From positions 1 to 64,000 of the forward strand of contig NZ_CP049244.1 in assembly GCF_011046245.1 (NCBI RefSeq): a DNA stretch of 64,000 nt, in the 5' to 3' direction. Made by a program: the position numbers and the translations under genes. The stretch's first letter is position 1; each line of letters begins with the position of its first letter. Of this stretch, positions 45,175 through 54,454 are shown one piece after another. The notes under the pieces are model-generated. The model did not search any database, was not told where the DNA came from, and was given only the letters and a program-made list of their open reading frames with translations. The DNA is from Allorhizobium pseudoryzae. Lineage in GTDB: Bacteria; Pseudomonadota; Alphaproteobacteria; Rhizobiales; Rhizobiaceae.

Positions 45175-45188
45175 TTGTTCCAGCACAA
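45175..45188. promoter_or_regulatory. NnrR/FNR-type box, nirK side
   Basis: TTGTTCCAGCACAA fits TTG-N8-CAA, 76 bp before the nirK ATG, a usual distance for a site centred near -41.5 of the promoter. Confidence 0.8.
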
Positions 45189-45264
45189 AGAGAGCTGCAG
45201 CCGCCAGGTTTAGCTTCTGGATGAAAGGAACGAGAGACGTTCGTTTCTAACCAGGAGAGGTTCC

Positions 45265-46401
45265 ATGAGCAGCCAGTTCCAAATCACCAGACGTTCTATT
45301 CTTGCCGGCGCCGCCTTTGCCGGAGCCATGGCGCCGCTTGTGGCTGCATCAGCGAGCGGCGCGGCCCCGCAGCCGAGCAATCTGCAGCCCCCGGCAACTG
45401 ATATCGCCGGCCTTGAGCGCGTCAAACTTCAGCCGATCGCGCCGCCCTTCGTGCACCCACACACGCAGAAGGCTGTGGGCGGGCCGAAGATCTACGAAGT
45501 CACGCTGACCATCGAGGAAAAGAAGATCATCCTGGATGACGCCGGCACGGAAGTCCATGCCATGACCTTCAACGGTTCGGTGCCCGGTCCGATGATCGTC
45601 GTTCACCAGGATGATTATGTCGAGGTCACGCTAGTCAACCCGGAGACAAATGAGCTGCAGCACAATATCGATTTCCACTCGGCCACCGGTGCGCTCGGTG
45701 GCGGCGCGTTGACCGTGGTCAATCCGGGCGAAAAGGCTGTCATGCGTTTCAAGGCCACCAAGGCCGGGGTCTTCGTCTATCATTGCGCCCCTCCCGGAAT
45801 GGTGCCGTGGCATGTGACCTCGGGGATGAACGGCGCGATCCTGGTGCTGCCACGCGACGGCCTGAAGGATCACAAGGGTAACGACCTCACCTACGACCGG
45901 GTCTATTATGTCGGGGAACAGGATTTCTACGTGCCGCGTGATGCCGATGGACATTACAAGACGTATGACAGCCATGGCGATGCCTATGCGGATACGCTGG
46001 AGGTGATGAAGACCCTGACGCCCAGCCATATCGTCTTCAATGGTGCTGTCGGCGCTCTGACCGGCGCCAATGCACTGCGGGCCAAGGTGGGCGAAAAGGT
46101 TCTCATCCTGCATTCGCAGGCCAACCGGGACACCCGTCCGCATCTGATCGGCGGGCATGGCGACTATGTCTGGGCAACAGGCAAGTTTGCCAATCCGCCG
46201 GACCTCGACCAGGAGACATGGTTTATTCCTGGCGGAGCCGCGGGTGCCGCATTCTACACGTTCCACCAGCCGGGGATCTATGCCTACGTCAACCACAACC
46301 TGATCGAAGCGTTCGAGAAGGGGGCTGCCGCGCATTTCAAGGTCGAAGGCGACTGGAACAACGATCTGATGACGGCGATCGTCACTCCCAATAATCACTG
46401 A
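45265..46401 (+). CDS. nirK: Copper-containing nitrite reductase
   Basis: Periplasmic trimeric enzyme reducing nitrite to NO. 378 residues: Tat-type signal ([11 protein letters not shown], cleavage near 33), two cupredoxin domains, type 1 copper ligands H133, C174, H183 and M188, type 2 ligands H138 and H173 plus a later histidine in [11 protein letters not shown], and the catalytic D136. AGGAGAGG precedes the ATG. Pseudoazurin at 48264 is the likely electron donor. Confidence 0.97.
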   Translation: MSSQFQITRRSILAGAAFAGAMAPLVAASASGAAPQPSNLQPPATDIAGLERVKLQPIAPPFVHPHTQKAVGGPKIYEVTLTIEEKKIILDDAGTEVHAMTFNGSVPGPMIVVHQDDYVEVTLVNPETNELQHNIDFHSATGALGGGALTVVNPGEKAVMRFKATKAGVFVYHCAPPGMVPWHVTSGMNGAILVLPRDGLKDHKGNDLTYDRVYYVGEQDFYVPRDADGHYKTYDSHGDAYADTLEVMKTLTPSHIVFNGAVGALTGANALRAKVGEKVLILHSQANRDTRPHLIGGHGDYVWATGKFANPPDLDQETWFIPGGAAGAAFYTFHQPGIYAYVNHNLIEAFEKGAAAHFKVEGDWNNDLMTAIVTPNNH

Positions 46402-46407
46402 CATCAG

Positions 46408-46439
46408 GCGCGTCCGCACTCCTGGCAGCGCGGGCGCGC
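46408..46439 (+). promoter_or_regulatory. Intercistronic hairpin between nirK and nirV
   Basis: GCGCGTCCGC and GCGGGCGCGC form a 10-bp stem (one G-U pair) around 12 bases. No T-run. It could stabilise nirK mRNA and keep nirV expression lower. Confidence 0.5.
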
Positions 46440-46471
46440 TCCTTCAAGGCACTTCATCAGGGCTAAACCCG

Positions 46472-47380
46472 ATGTCTTCTCAGCGCGCCAAACATCAGGA
46501 CGTCTCGGCTCTCTCGCTCGGGCTGCCTCTGGCACTCTTTCTCTGTGGCTCTGTGACCATAGCGGGCCAGTTGGGGTACTTCGAGCGGAACGAAAGGCTT
46601 GAGGTCGACGATCTTGTCGAGAGCGTCACCATCCCCGCCAGTAGCTTCACGTATCGCGCCGATGGCGAGTTCTACAAGAACGGCTTTGCTGTCGATGGAC
46701 CGATCGTGAACGCCCGCTTTGCAAGGCCGCTTACGGTGATGAAGTACCAGGTAAGTGAAGGCGAATACGGGCGTTGCGTTAAGGACGCGAAATGCATTCC
46801 GATTCTTGCCGCCCATGTCCCCGGTGCGGATTTTCCCGCCACAGGCATAAGCTACGATGATGCCGTCCGATATGCGCGCTGGCTGAGCGACAAGACAGGC
46901 GAGGTCTGGACCTTGCCGACGCATGAGGAGATCGCATTTGCCGCCGGCAGCCGATTTCCGGACGATGCGCTTGGCGTTGACGCCAATAGTCGTAACCCTG
47001 CCTTGCGATGGCTGGCCGATTACGAACGGGAGACGCGCAGGAAGGCCGATGCTAATCCTGTTCCCAGACGACGCGGGACTTTTGGCGAGAACGAGCATGG
47101 GCTGGCCGATTTTGCGGGCAACGTTTGGGAATGGACCTCGACGTGTCACAGACGGGTGGACCTGGCCGGACCAGAGTGGAGCAAGGAGTCGACCGCCTGC
47201 GGCATCTATGTGACGGTCGGTCAGCACCGGTCGCCGATGAGCTCGTTTGTCCGCGACCCGAAATCCGGTGGGTGCGCCGTCGGAACGCCTCCGTCCAATC
47301 TCGGTTTTCGGCTGGTGCGCGATGATCGTTGGTACGCTGGATTACTGAGCCGGCTGCGCCACAGGGGGATCACTTCTTGA
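46472..47380 (+). CDS. nirV: NirV, formylglycine-generating-enzyme-like protein
   Basis: 302 residues: one N-terminal membrane anchor (about 17-35), then a sulfatase-modifying-factor (FGE/SUMF1) fold with KYQVSEGEYGRCV, PATGISYDDAVRYARWLS and the GLADFAGNVWEWTST signature. NirV follows nirK in many rhizobia. Its role is unproven and nirK works without it in some strains. Confidence 0.92.
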   Translation: MSSQRAKHQDVSALSLGLPLALFLCGSVTIAGQLGYFERNERLEVDDLVESVTIPASSFTYRADGEFYKNGFAVDGPIVNARFARPLTVMKYQVSEGEYGRCVKDAKCIPILAAHVPGADFPATGISYDDAVRYARWLSDKTGEVWTLPTHEEIAFAAGSRFPDDALGVDANSRNPALRWLADYERETRRKADANPVPRRRGTFGENEHGLADFAGNVWEWTSTCHRRVDLAGPEWSKESTACGIYVTVGQHRSPMSSFVRDPKSGGCAVGTPPSNLGFRLVRDDRWYAGLLSRLRHRGITS

Positions 47381-47448
47381 GCGCTTGCTGGCACTGGTCT
47401 TCCTGATAAAGTGAGGCCGTCAAATGGCGGACAGGGTAGGGACTTGGC

Positions 47449-48144
47449 TTGAAGATCGATAAGAGCGTCGTCAAATCCTTCCCGATGTTCGAGAAAATGC
47501 CCGAGGCAGACGTCGAGACGCTGCTGGGCCAAGCGGTGGCGAAGCGTATTGGGCCTGGGGAATCCTTCTTTGAGCAGGGTGCGTCGGCCAGCCACTTTTT
47601 CATGCTTCTGAATGGCAGGCTGAAGGTGACGCAGGTGACGACCGATGGCCAGCAGATCATCGTGCGTGTTGTGCATCCAGGCGATCTCTTCGGTTTTGCC
47701 AAGGCCTTGCGCCGCAGCGACTATCCAGGGTCGGCGCTCGCCGTGATCGAAAGCCTTGCCCTTTGTTGGCCGACGGAATTGTGGCCGCAGTTCATCGACC
47801 GCAGTCCGCATCTTGCCGTCAGCGCGCTCAATACCATCGGACAACGCCTTGAGGAGGCCCATACGCGCATCCGTGAGATCTCGACACAGGAGGTCGAACG
47901 TCGCGTGGCATATACCGTGCTGCGCTTGGCGAAACAGGCAGGCAAGGCGGAGGCCGCCGGCATCCGCATCGACTTTCCAATCACGCGGCAGGACATTGCG
48001 GAGATGACCGGCACGACGCTGCATACCGTGTCCCGCATCTTGAGTGCCTGGGAATCCAAAGGGCTCGTGGAAGGCGGCAGGCAAAAACTGCTGGTCCGCG
48101 ATATCGTGGGGCTTCAGTCTTTGGCTGACAGCCAGGAGCGCTGA
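47449..48144 (+). CDS. nnrR: NnrR, Crp/Fnr-family NO-responsive regulator
   Basis: 231 residues: cyclic-nucleotide-binding-like sensor domain (about 15-125), dimer helix, and winged helix with [23 protein letters not shown] (180-202). It lacks the N-terminal cysteine cluster of FNR, as expected for the DNR/NnrR group. The TTG at 47449 is the only start compatible with a stop codon four codons upstream, with GGGTAGGG before it. It should activate the TTG-N8-CAA promoters found here. Confidence 0.92.
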   Translation: MKIDKSVVKSFPMFEKMPEADVETLLGQAVAKRIGPGESFFEQGASASHFFMLLNGRLKVTQVTTDGQQIIVRVVHPGDLFGFAKALRRSDYPGSALAVIESLALCWPTELWPQFIDRSPHLAVSALNTIGQRLEEAHTRIREISTQEVERRVAYTVLRLAKQAGKAEAAGIRIDFPITRQDIAEMTGTTLHTVSRILSAWESKGLVEGGRQKLLVRDIVGLQSLADSQER

Positions 48145-48179
48145 AGCGCCTGATCGTCCCCGGGTTTGTCGTCCCTTGT

Positions 48180-48193
48180 TTGTTGCGCGGCAA
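48180..48193. promoter_or_regulatory. NnrR/FNR-type box upstream of pseudoazurin
   Basis: TTGTTGCGCGGCAA fits TTG-N8-CAA, 71 bp before the ATG. Confidence 0.65.
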
Positions 48194-48263
48194 AGAGCCG
48201 GGCGAGGGTTTTGATATGGTCCTGACAACGAAGCCGATCGGGCTTCGCTCAAGGAGCAAGGAC

Positions 48264-48710
48264 ATGAACAAGACGATCCTCCCCGTGGTCACGGCAGCAA
48301 TCATGGCTATGGCTTTCGGCACAGCCGCGTCGGCGGCGGATTACGAAATCCACATGCTGAACAAGGGCAAGGACGGCGCAATGGTCTTCGAACCCGCGTC
48401 CGTCAAGGTGGCCAAGGGGGACACTGTGACCTTTGTGCCGACTGACAAGAGCCACAACGCCGAAACTGTCGATGAACTGCTGCCGGCCGGTGGGCAGGCC
48501 TTCAAAGGAAAAATGAACGAAACGATAAAGGTGACGTTCACAACGTCCGGCGCCTATGTCATCAAATGCGCTCCGCATTTCGGAATGGGCATGGCCGCTG
48601 TGGTCATTGTCGATGACAACCCCGCCAACCTCGCCGACGTCAGGGCGGCAAAACTGCCGAAGAAGGCCCGCGAGCGGGTTGATGCGCAACTGCAGGCACT
48701 GGGTCTGTAA
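48264..48710 (+). CDS. Pseudoazurin (blue copper electron carrier)
   Basis: 148-residue precursor with signal peptide 1-24 (ending AASA). In mature numbering the copper ligands fall exactly at the classical positions H40, C78, H81 and M86 (SHNAE and CAPHFGMGM). Donates electrons to Cu-nitrite reductase in the periplasm. AAGGAG lies upstream. The C-terminal [19 protein letters not shown] extension is typical. Confidence 0.95.
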   Translation: MNKTILPVVTAAIMAMAFGTAASAADYEIHMLNKGKDGAMVFEPASVKVAKGDTVTFVPTDKSHNAETVDELLPAGGQAFKGKMNETIKVTFTTSGAYVIKCAPHFGMGMAAVVIVDDNPANLADVRAAKLPKKARERVDAQLQALGL

Positions 48711-49316
48711 GTAGGCTGCCGTGCCGATCGATCTCGGTACAATCTTTGAAGCCAGTGTCTCGTAATCAACTGCTCAGTGACTCGAGGTCATAGGCGAATG
48801 GCTCCGCATCTCTTCGGGTTCAAAGAAAGAACGAGCGGACGTCAGAATGAAGCGCGCATTGGGTGTGGGAACTGCCGATGAGGACCGTCAGCAGCTTGCT
48901 GGAGATGGTCAAGTGGCTTGAAAAGGCACAGGATCCGGTGGCCACGCCATGAAGCGTCGCCACCGCTTCCCTGCGACATGACCGCTTCTGATCGGTGCAT
49001 TGGCCGCCAAGTCTTCCTCATCCGTTTACTGCGGAAGACACCGATCAGACAGCCGGCTCAATGTCGGCGGGGTGTCACGCTGACCAGGCATCGTCTTCAT
49101 GTGTTGCCCTTGAGGCGAAATAACATGCGTCAAATGGTCAAGTTATATATTGCGTGGTCTCGGCCGCCGATCTAGGAAGGGAACACTGACGGCGACTAAC
49201 GGATGTTTTGAGTGCCAAATGCCCCTGTTGCGTTTCAAATGGCGAACGGTACGTCATCGAGGAGATGATTTTGCTCTCCCGCATGTGGTGCAAAAAGCAT
49301 CGGGGAGGCAGAGTGC
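48711..49316. other. 606-bp intergenic region, no gene recognised
   Basis: Separates the denitrification and iron-uptake blocks. Only short frames without family motifs were seen. An AT-richer patch (TCAAGTTATATATTGCG near 49138-49154) could be a promoter for the sigma-factor operon. No clear Fur or Irr box could be identified by eye. Confidence 0.4.
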
Positions 49317-49832
49317 GTGCCTGCCATTTTGAACGCGATTTTTGCCGCCCACCGCCGCTCCCTGCTCTGGACCGTCATGCGTATCGTGCGCGACCCGCAG
49401 ACGGCGGAAGACTTGGCGCAGGAGACCTATCTGCGCGCTCATAAGGCGGTCGCGAGCGGACAGGTCGAGCATATCGAGGGCTTTCTGCACCAGACGGCCC
49501 GCAATCTTGCGCTGGACCATCTGCGGCGTCGCAAGACCCGGGCGGGCGCCGAAGTTCAGGGACTGGACGAGCATCTGCTGGCTGGAATTTCGGCTGATAT
49601 CCCCTCTCTCGAACAGGCGTTGATCGAGAAGCAGACGTTCGGCGTGTTTCAGGCGGCGCTTGCCGCCCTGCCGGACCGCGCGCAGGCCGTGTTGGTGCTC
49701 AGCCGCATCGAAGAGTGGTCAAATGTCCGCATTGCGGAACATCTCGGCATTTCGGAACGCACGGTCTTCAACGACCTGAAGCTTGCCATGGCCCATTGCC
49801 GGGACGCGATGGCGCGTCTCGACCGGAAGTAA
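49317..49832 (+). CDS. ECF RNA polymerase sigma factor (FecI-like)
   Basis: 171 residues with sigma region 2 (IVRDPQTAEDLAQETYLRAHK, GFLHQTARNLALDHLRRRK) and region 4 (ALPDRAQAVLVLSRIEEWSNVRIAEHLGISERTVFNDLKLAM). The GTG at 49317 has GGAGG eight bases upstream. With FecR and an STN-type receptor it forms a cell-surface signalling circuit that turns on the siderophore receptor when ferric ligand binds. Confidence 0.92.
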   Translation: MPAILNAIFAAHRRSLLWTVMRIVRDPQTAEDLAQETYLRAHKAVASGQVEHIEGFLHQTARNLALDHLRRRKTRAGAEVQGLDEHLLAGISADIPSLEQALIEKQTFGVFQAALAALPDRAQAVLVLSRIEEWSNVRIAEHLGISERTVFNDLKLAMAHCRDAMARLDRK

Positions 49833-49840
49833 GGAACACA

Positions 49841-49987
49841 ATGGCGCGTTTCTTGATCCTCCAACTCCGACGGGTTGCCGCGACAGAGGCTCTGCTTTGC
49901 TCTCTTGAAGAGCATTTTTCCGGGTTTGCCGTGCTCGCGCGTCAAGGTAACAGGACCCTGCAAACACGTTTCGATCGGATCGCCTGA
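49841..49987 (+). CDS. Possible small coupling ORF between sigma factor and fecR
   Basis: 48 codons from an ATG preceded by AAGGAA. It starts 8 bp after the sigma stop, and its TGA directly abuts the GTG of fecR, which has no ribosome site of its own. It may serve to couple translation. No homology is recognised, so it could also be chance. Confidence 0.3.
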   Translation: MARFLILQLRRVAATEALLCSLEEHFSGFAVLARQGNRTLQTRFDRIA

Positions 49988-50992
49988 GTGGGACACCAGA
50001 ACGCACACGACACGGATGGGACGAGCGGCCGATCTCCTGCCGCAGATCCGGTAGCGGATCAGGCGCTCGACTGGTTTGTCCGGCTGCGAAACAGCGAGCC
50101 GGGCGCGGCGACGCACGCGGCGTTCCGGGCATGGCTGGCAGAGGATCCCCGGCATGAGGCAGAGTTCCGCAGTCTCGAGACCCTGTGGAACTCCAGGTCT
50201 TTCAGCGATGCGGTGAAAACGCTGCCGGTCGATCGGCGCGCGCTGTTGCAGCCGAAGACACGTCGCTGGCCGCTGCACGCCGCAGCGCTTGCGGCTTCGG
50301 TCCTGATTGCCGTCGGCGTCTGGCAACATCCGGCGCTTACGATTGCCTTTCAGGCAGACTTTGAGACCGCAACCGGCAGCCAGACCACGGTTCGTCTGCC
50401 GGACGGCTCAATGATGATGCTGAACACCGACACGGCCGTGGCGACAGACTTCGAGGGCGGCCGGCGTCACATCCGCCTGCTGCGCGGCGAAGCTTTCTTC
50501 GATGTCGTGCATGATCCTGCCCATCCCTTTACCGTCAGCGGTCATTATGGTGAGGTGCAGGTTCTGGGTACGGCCTTCTCTGTCAGAACCGGAGATGACG
50601 AGGATCAGGTGGTGCTGGAGCGCGGTCGCGTTCAGGTTCTCTGTCTGTGCGATGGCAAGGGTAAGGGCAGGGGCAAGGCCGAGCTTGTGCCAGGTGAAGC
50701 GGTCAGCATCACGGCATCCGCCGTTTCTCCCGTGCGGGCGGCCGACCCCTCGGCCACACTTGCCTGGCGGGAGGGACGCATCATCTTTGAAAACGCCAGC
50801 CTCGGCGCCGTTCTTGAAGAACTGCGCCGCTACCATCGCGGGCCCATCGTGGTGGCAGATGAGCGGGTGAACCGACTGGTGGTCACGGGCAATTATCGTC
50901 TCGACAATGTCGAGGGGGCGCTGCGGACGCTTGCCGATGCGGCCGGTGTCGGATTCTACCGGATTCCCGGCGGCATTATAATCCTTCGCTAA
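49988..50992 (+). CDS. FecR-family anti-sigma/sigma regulator
   Basis: 334-residue inner-membrane protein: cytoplasmic N-terminal DUF4880 region (ALDWFVRLRNSEPGAATHAAFRAWL...), one helix at about 97-113, then the periplasmic FecR domain (TATGSQTTVRLPDGSMMMLN, LLRGEAFFDV) and a C-terminal STN-like region (ASLGAVLEELRRYH). It carries the receptor signal to the ECF sigma factor. The start codon is GTG. Confidence 0.92.
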   Translation: MGHQNAHDTDGTSGRSPAADPVADQALDWFVRLRNSEPGAATHAAFRAWLAEDPRHEAEFRSLETLWNSRSFSDAVKTLPVDRRALLQPKTRRWPLHAAALAASVLIAVGVWQHPALTIAFQADFETATGSQTTVRLPDGSMMMLNTDTAVATDFEGGRRHIRLLRGEAFFDVVHDPAHPFTVSGHYGEVQVLGTAFSVRTGDDEDQVVLERGRVQVLCLCDGKGKGRGKAELVPGEAVSITASAVSPVRAADPSATLAWREGRIIFENASLGAVLEELRRYHRGPIVVADERVNRLVVTGNYRLDNVEGALRTLADAAGVGFYRIPGGIIILR

Positions 50993-51053
50993 ATCTTCAA
51001 CTTTTTTTGCCGGTTTGCCAACCGTGCTGCGTCCTTGCTGACAGAAGGGCTGG

Positions 51054-53528
51054 ATGGCGCATGACGCGCATCTGTCCTGGGGTCTTGTTGAGAGGGTTTG
51101 GACGAGCATGGTTTCGGGGAAAAATTCACGCGTTGACATGGTTGCTTACGAGCGCCGCCGCCAAAGGACAAATGTGCTTCTGGCGTCCAGCATTCTCGCC
51201 TGCATCGCGGGACTTCTGCCGGCTGCCGCCCATGCGCAGGCGCGGACTGTCGCAAGCGCCACCCAAACCGTCAGCTTCCAGATTCCTGCCCAGCCGCTGT
51301 CTGCCGCCATCAACACATTCATACGTCAGAGCGGCTGGCAGATCAGCTATTCCTCGGCGCTCGCCGCCGGCAAGACCTCGGCCGCCGTCTCCGGCAGCCT
51401 CACGCCGTCGGCGGCGTTGCAGCAGCTTGTGCAGGGCACGGGCATCACGGTGCGGATCAGCGGGCCGGGCTCGGCCGCTCTCGTTGACCCGCAGGCGGCG
51501 GATGCCGCAGGCGTTGCGGCGGATGGCGCGACCGTTCTCGATCGGATTCTCGTCACCGGCAATGGTCATGGCGTCGATACCTTCGTCCCATCCCGCTCGC
51601 AAGGCGCGCTGAAGACCAACGCTACACTGATCGAAGTGCCGCAATCGGTCTCGGTCGTGGGGCGCAAACAGCTGGACGCGCAGAACGCGCAGAGTGTTTC
51701 GGAGGCGCTTCGTTATGTTCCGGGGGTCGCCATCGAAACCTACGGTCCCGACCCCAAGGGGTATGATTGGATCATGATGCGTGGCTTCAATGCCCAGGCC
51801 ACGAGTTCCTATCTCGATGGCTTGCGGCAGGTGTCCAGCAGCTACAGCTTCTTTCGGACTGATCCTTACGCCTTGGACAGTGTCGAGGTCTTGCGTGGTC
51901 CATCCTCGGCCCTTTACGGCCAGAGTGATGCCGGCGGCATTGTCAACAAGACCTCCAAGAAGCCGACGGAAGACGATGTGCGCCAGATCGAGCTTCAGTA
52001 CGGAAGCCATGATCGCAAGCAGGTCGCCTTCGATGTCGGCGGCGCGGTCAATGAGGACAAGAGCATTCTTTACCGCGTGATCGGTGTCGCCAGAAACGCC
52101 AACACCCAGTTCGAATATTCGAACGGGGCCCAAATCGGCGATGACCGGCTGATGATACAGCCTGCCGTAACCTGGAAGCCCGACGAGGACACTACGCTGA
52201 CGGTGACCGGCCAGGCGCTGAAGGATAAGAGCGGCGGCACGATCATGCTCTTCACGCCGACGAACATTCTCCTTGGCGACCCCAATTTCAACCAGAGCAC
52301 CCAGGAGCAACAGAGCATCGGCTATGAGTTCGAGCATCGTTTCGACGAGACCTGGACCTTCCGCCAGAACGCGCGCTACGGACATGTTGACTTCACACTC
52401 GACAACCTTTTCTTGTCCGGCCTTGGAGCATCGGGCCTCAGTCGTATAGCGCGACATTTCGACGAAAGCTTCGATGCCTTCACGATCGACAATCAGGCCT
52501 TGGCCGAATTCGACACGGGAGCGCTCTCACATCAGGCGCTGTTCGGCATCGACTATAGTTGGTCTGATGCTGACGTGCGGCGTTTTCAGGGATTGGCTCC
52601 ATCGCTGAACCCCTATGCACCTGTCTATGGCGTCACCGTTCCGGCACCCACGGCACCGATGATCAGCTATACGGAACGTTACACCCAGACAGGCATCTAC
52701 GCCCAGGACCAGATCAAGTTTGGCAATGGCTTCGTCGCAACTCTGGGCGGCCGGTATGACTGGCTTGATCTGGAGACCCACAACCGCCTGACAGGTGCCG
52801 ATACCAAGATTGATGTCGGCCGCTTTTCCGGTCGTGCTGGCCTCAGCTACGTCTCCTCGGTTGGTATTGCGCCCTATGTCAGCTATTCCCAATCCTTCGT
52901 CCCGAACAGCGGGGTGGATGAAAAGGGAAATACCTTCGATCCATCCAACGGTCGGCAGTGGGAAGTCGGGGTGAAATATCAGCCCAGCGACTTCGAGGGG
53001 CTCTTCACCATCGCATATTTCGATATCGAGAAGACGAATGTCCTCAACTATCTCTCGAATGGCTTTGCCGTGGCAACGGGCGAGATCGCGTCGCGCGGTC
53101 TGGAACTGGAGGGCAAGGTCAGCCTCGGCGGCGGCTGGGATTTTGTCGGTTCCTACACATACACCGATGCGGAGATTACACGCGATGCGACCGGCAATGT
53201 CGGGAAACGCCCGATGCTCGTGCCGGAACAGCAGGCCTCGGCCTGGTTGAACTACACGTTCGAGACGGGCTTTTTGGAAGGCGCATCGATCGGGGCCGGG
53301 GTTCGTTATGTCGGCAAGGTCTACGGCAACAATGCCAATACCTTTTCAGTGCCCAGCAGGACGCTGGTTGACCTTGGGGCAAGCTACCGGATCAACGAGC
53401 ATGCGAAGGTCTCCGTGAATGCGACCAACCTGTTCGACAAGAAGTACTTTTCGACCTGCGAGGCCAGCTACTCCTGCTATCAGGGCGATCGACGGAGCGT
53501 TATCGGCAAGCTGACCATCGATTTTTAA
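51054..53528 (+). CDS. TonB-dependent siderophore receptor with N-terminal STN signalling domain (FpvA/FecA type)
   Basis: Outer-membrane ferric-siderophore receptor. From the ATG at 51054 it is 824 residues: an extended N-terminus, signal peptide ending AAAHAQA near residue 62, STN domain (QPLSAAINTFIRQSGWQISY) that contacts FecR, TonB box/plug (IEVPQSVSVVGRKQLD, YGQSDAGGIVNKTSKKP) and a 22-strand barrel ending in aromatic F (LTIDF). AGAAGGG supports 51054; ATGs at 51108 and 51138 are alternatives. The ligand is unknown. Confidence 0.92.
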   Translation: MAHDAHLSWGLVERVWTSMVSGKNSRVDMVAYERRRQRTNVLLASSILACIAGLLPAAAHAQARTVASATQTVSFQIPAQPLSAAINTFIRQSGWQISYSSALAAGKTSAAVSGSLTPSAALQQLVQGTGITVRISGPGSAALVDPQAADAAGVAADGATVLDRILVTGNGHGVDTFVPSRSQGALKTNATLIEVPQSVSVVGRKQLDAQNAQSVSEALRYVPGVAIETYGPDPKGYDWIMMRGFNAQATSSYLDGLRQVSSSYSFFRTDPYALDSVEVLRGPSSALYGQSDAGGIVNKTSKKPTEDDVRQIELQYGSHDRKQVAFDVGGAVNEDKSILYRVIGVARNANTQFEYSNGAQIGDDRLMIQPAVTWKPDEDTTLTVTGQALKDKSGGTIMLFTPTNILLGDPNFNQSTQEQQSIGYEFEHRFDETWTFRQNARYGHVDFTLDNLFLSGLGASGLSRIARHFDESFDAFTIDNQALAEFDTGALSHQALFGIDYSWSDADVRRFQGLAPSLNPYAPVYGVTVPAPTAPMISYTERYTQTGIYAQDQIKFGNGFVATLGGRYDWLDLETHNRLTGADTKIDVGRFSGRAGLSYVSSVGIAPYVSYSQSFVPNSGVDEKGNTFDPSNGRQWEVGVKYQPSDFEGLFTIAYFDIEKTNVLNYLSNGFAVATGEIASRGLELEGKVSLGGGWDFVGSYTYTDAEITRDATGNVGKRPMLVPEQQASAWLNYTFETGFLEGASIGAGVRYVGKVYGNNANTFSVPSRTLVDLGASYRINEHAKVSVNATNLFDKKYFSTCEASYSCYQGDRRSVIGKLTIDF

Positions 53529-53572
53529 GATGGGGGAAGGCGCGGCCGCAAGGTCGCGCCTCCACGAATGTC

Positions 53573-54454
53573 ATGTTGAACAGACGCTTTTTCATCACCG
53601 GTAGCCTCGCCGCTCTTCTGCCTCCGATGCCGGTTCTGGCCGAGGACGGAAGGCGCATCGCAGCCGTCGATTGGGCTGCCGCCGAGTCTCTTCTTGCCTT
53701 GGGGGTCACGCCGCTCGCCGTTGCCGATACCGGCTACTACAACCAACGCATGCCGCAACTCCTGCCCGCCGCGACCCACGACATCGGGCCCTTCTGGGAA
53801 GTCAACCTGGAACTGCTGGACAGGCTCCGCCCGGACCTCATTTTCATTGGCGCCGCAAGTCTGTTCATGACCCCGCGCCTGAGCGAGATCGCGCCTGTCG
53901 AGGTGGTCGAGGATATGACGGGGGATAAGTCTTACGGGCGGGCGGCAGCCATTCTGCGTCAATGCGGACGTGCTGCGGGCCTTCCGTCCAGTCAGGTCGA
54001 GGCGGTCCTGTCCTACATAGAGCAGCGCATGCAAAGCCTTGCCGCCAGCGTTCAGCGAGTGCGCCCGGTTTGCATTTTGCTGCCGGATCAAAGCGGCAGC
54101 CGCGCCATGGTCTACGGCAATGGCAGCATGCCCGGGTCCGTGGTCACCCGTCTGGGTCTGCGAAATGCGTGGCAGGGACCGACCAATGCCAATGGTTTCA
54201 TTCAGGTCGGGCTCGATCAACTGATGGCGCTGGACGATTCCATTTTCATTCAGATCGAGATCCCGTCACTTGCTCCGCAGACGAACAGGGCACTGGGCAA
54301 TAGCCAGCTCTGGCATCGGCTTCCGGCAGTTCGTGAAGGACGCGTGGTGCGCATGCCCCAGTTCTATCCGTTCGGGGGATGTCTTTCGACGCTTCATCTT
54401 GCCGAGGCTTTGGCGCGCGCGCTTCAAGGCCCCATCGGAGCAGGTACACCATGA
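53573..54454 (+). CDS. Iron-siderophore ABC transporter binding protein (FhuD type)
   Basis: 293-residue periplasmic receptor with a twin-arginine leader (NRRFFITGS, cleavage near VLAE) and the TroA/FhuD fold: RIAAVDWAAAESLLALGVTPLAVAD, LELLDRLRPDLIF, RMPQFYPFGGCLSTL. It lacks a lipobox. Overlaps the permease gene by four bases (ATGA). Confidence 0.9.
   Translation: MLNRRFFITGSLAALLPPMPVLAEDGRRIAAVDWAAAESLLALGVTPLAVADTGYYNQRMPQLLPAATHDIGPFWEVNLELLDRLRPDLIFIGAASLFMTPRLSEIAPVEVVEDMTGDKSYGRAAAILRQCGRAAGLPSSQVEAVLSYIEQRMQSLAASVQRVRPVCILLPDQSGSRAMVYGNGSMPGSVVTRLGLRNAWQGPTNANGFIQVGLDQLMALDDSIFIQIEIPSLAPQTNRALGNSQLWHRLPAVREGRVVRMPQFYPFGGCLSTLHLAEALARALQGPIGAGTP

Noticed and set aside
49208..49444. 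78-codon frame starting MSAKCPCCVSNG with several cysteines, overlapping the sigma factor start
   Set aside because: The start is TTG without a ribosome site and the second half is antisense-like shadow of the sigma gene in another frame. No zinc-protein family is recognisable.
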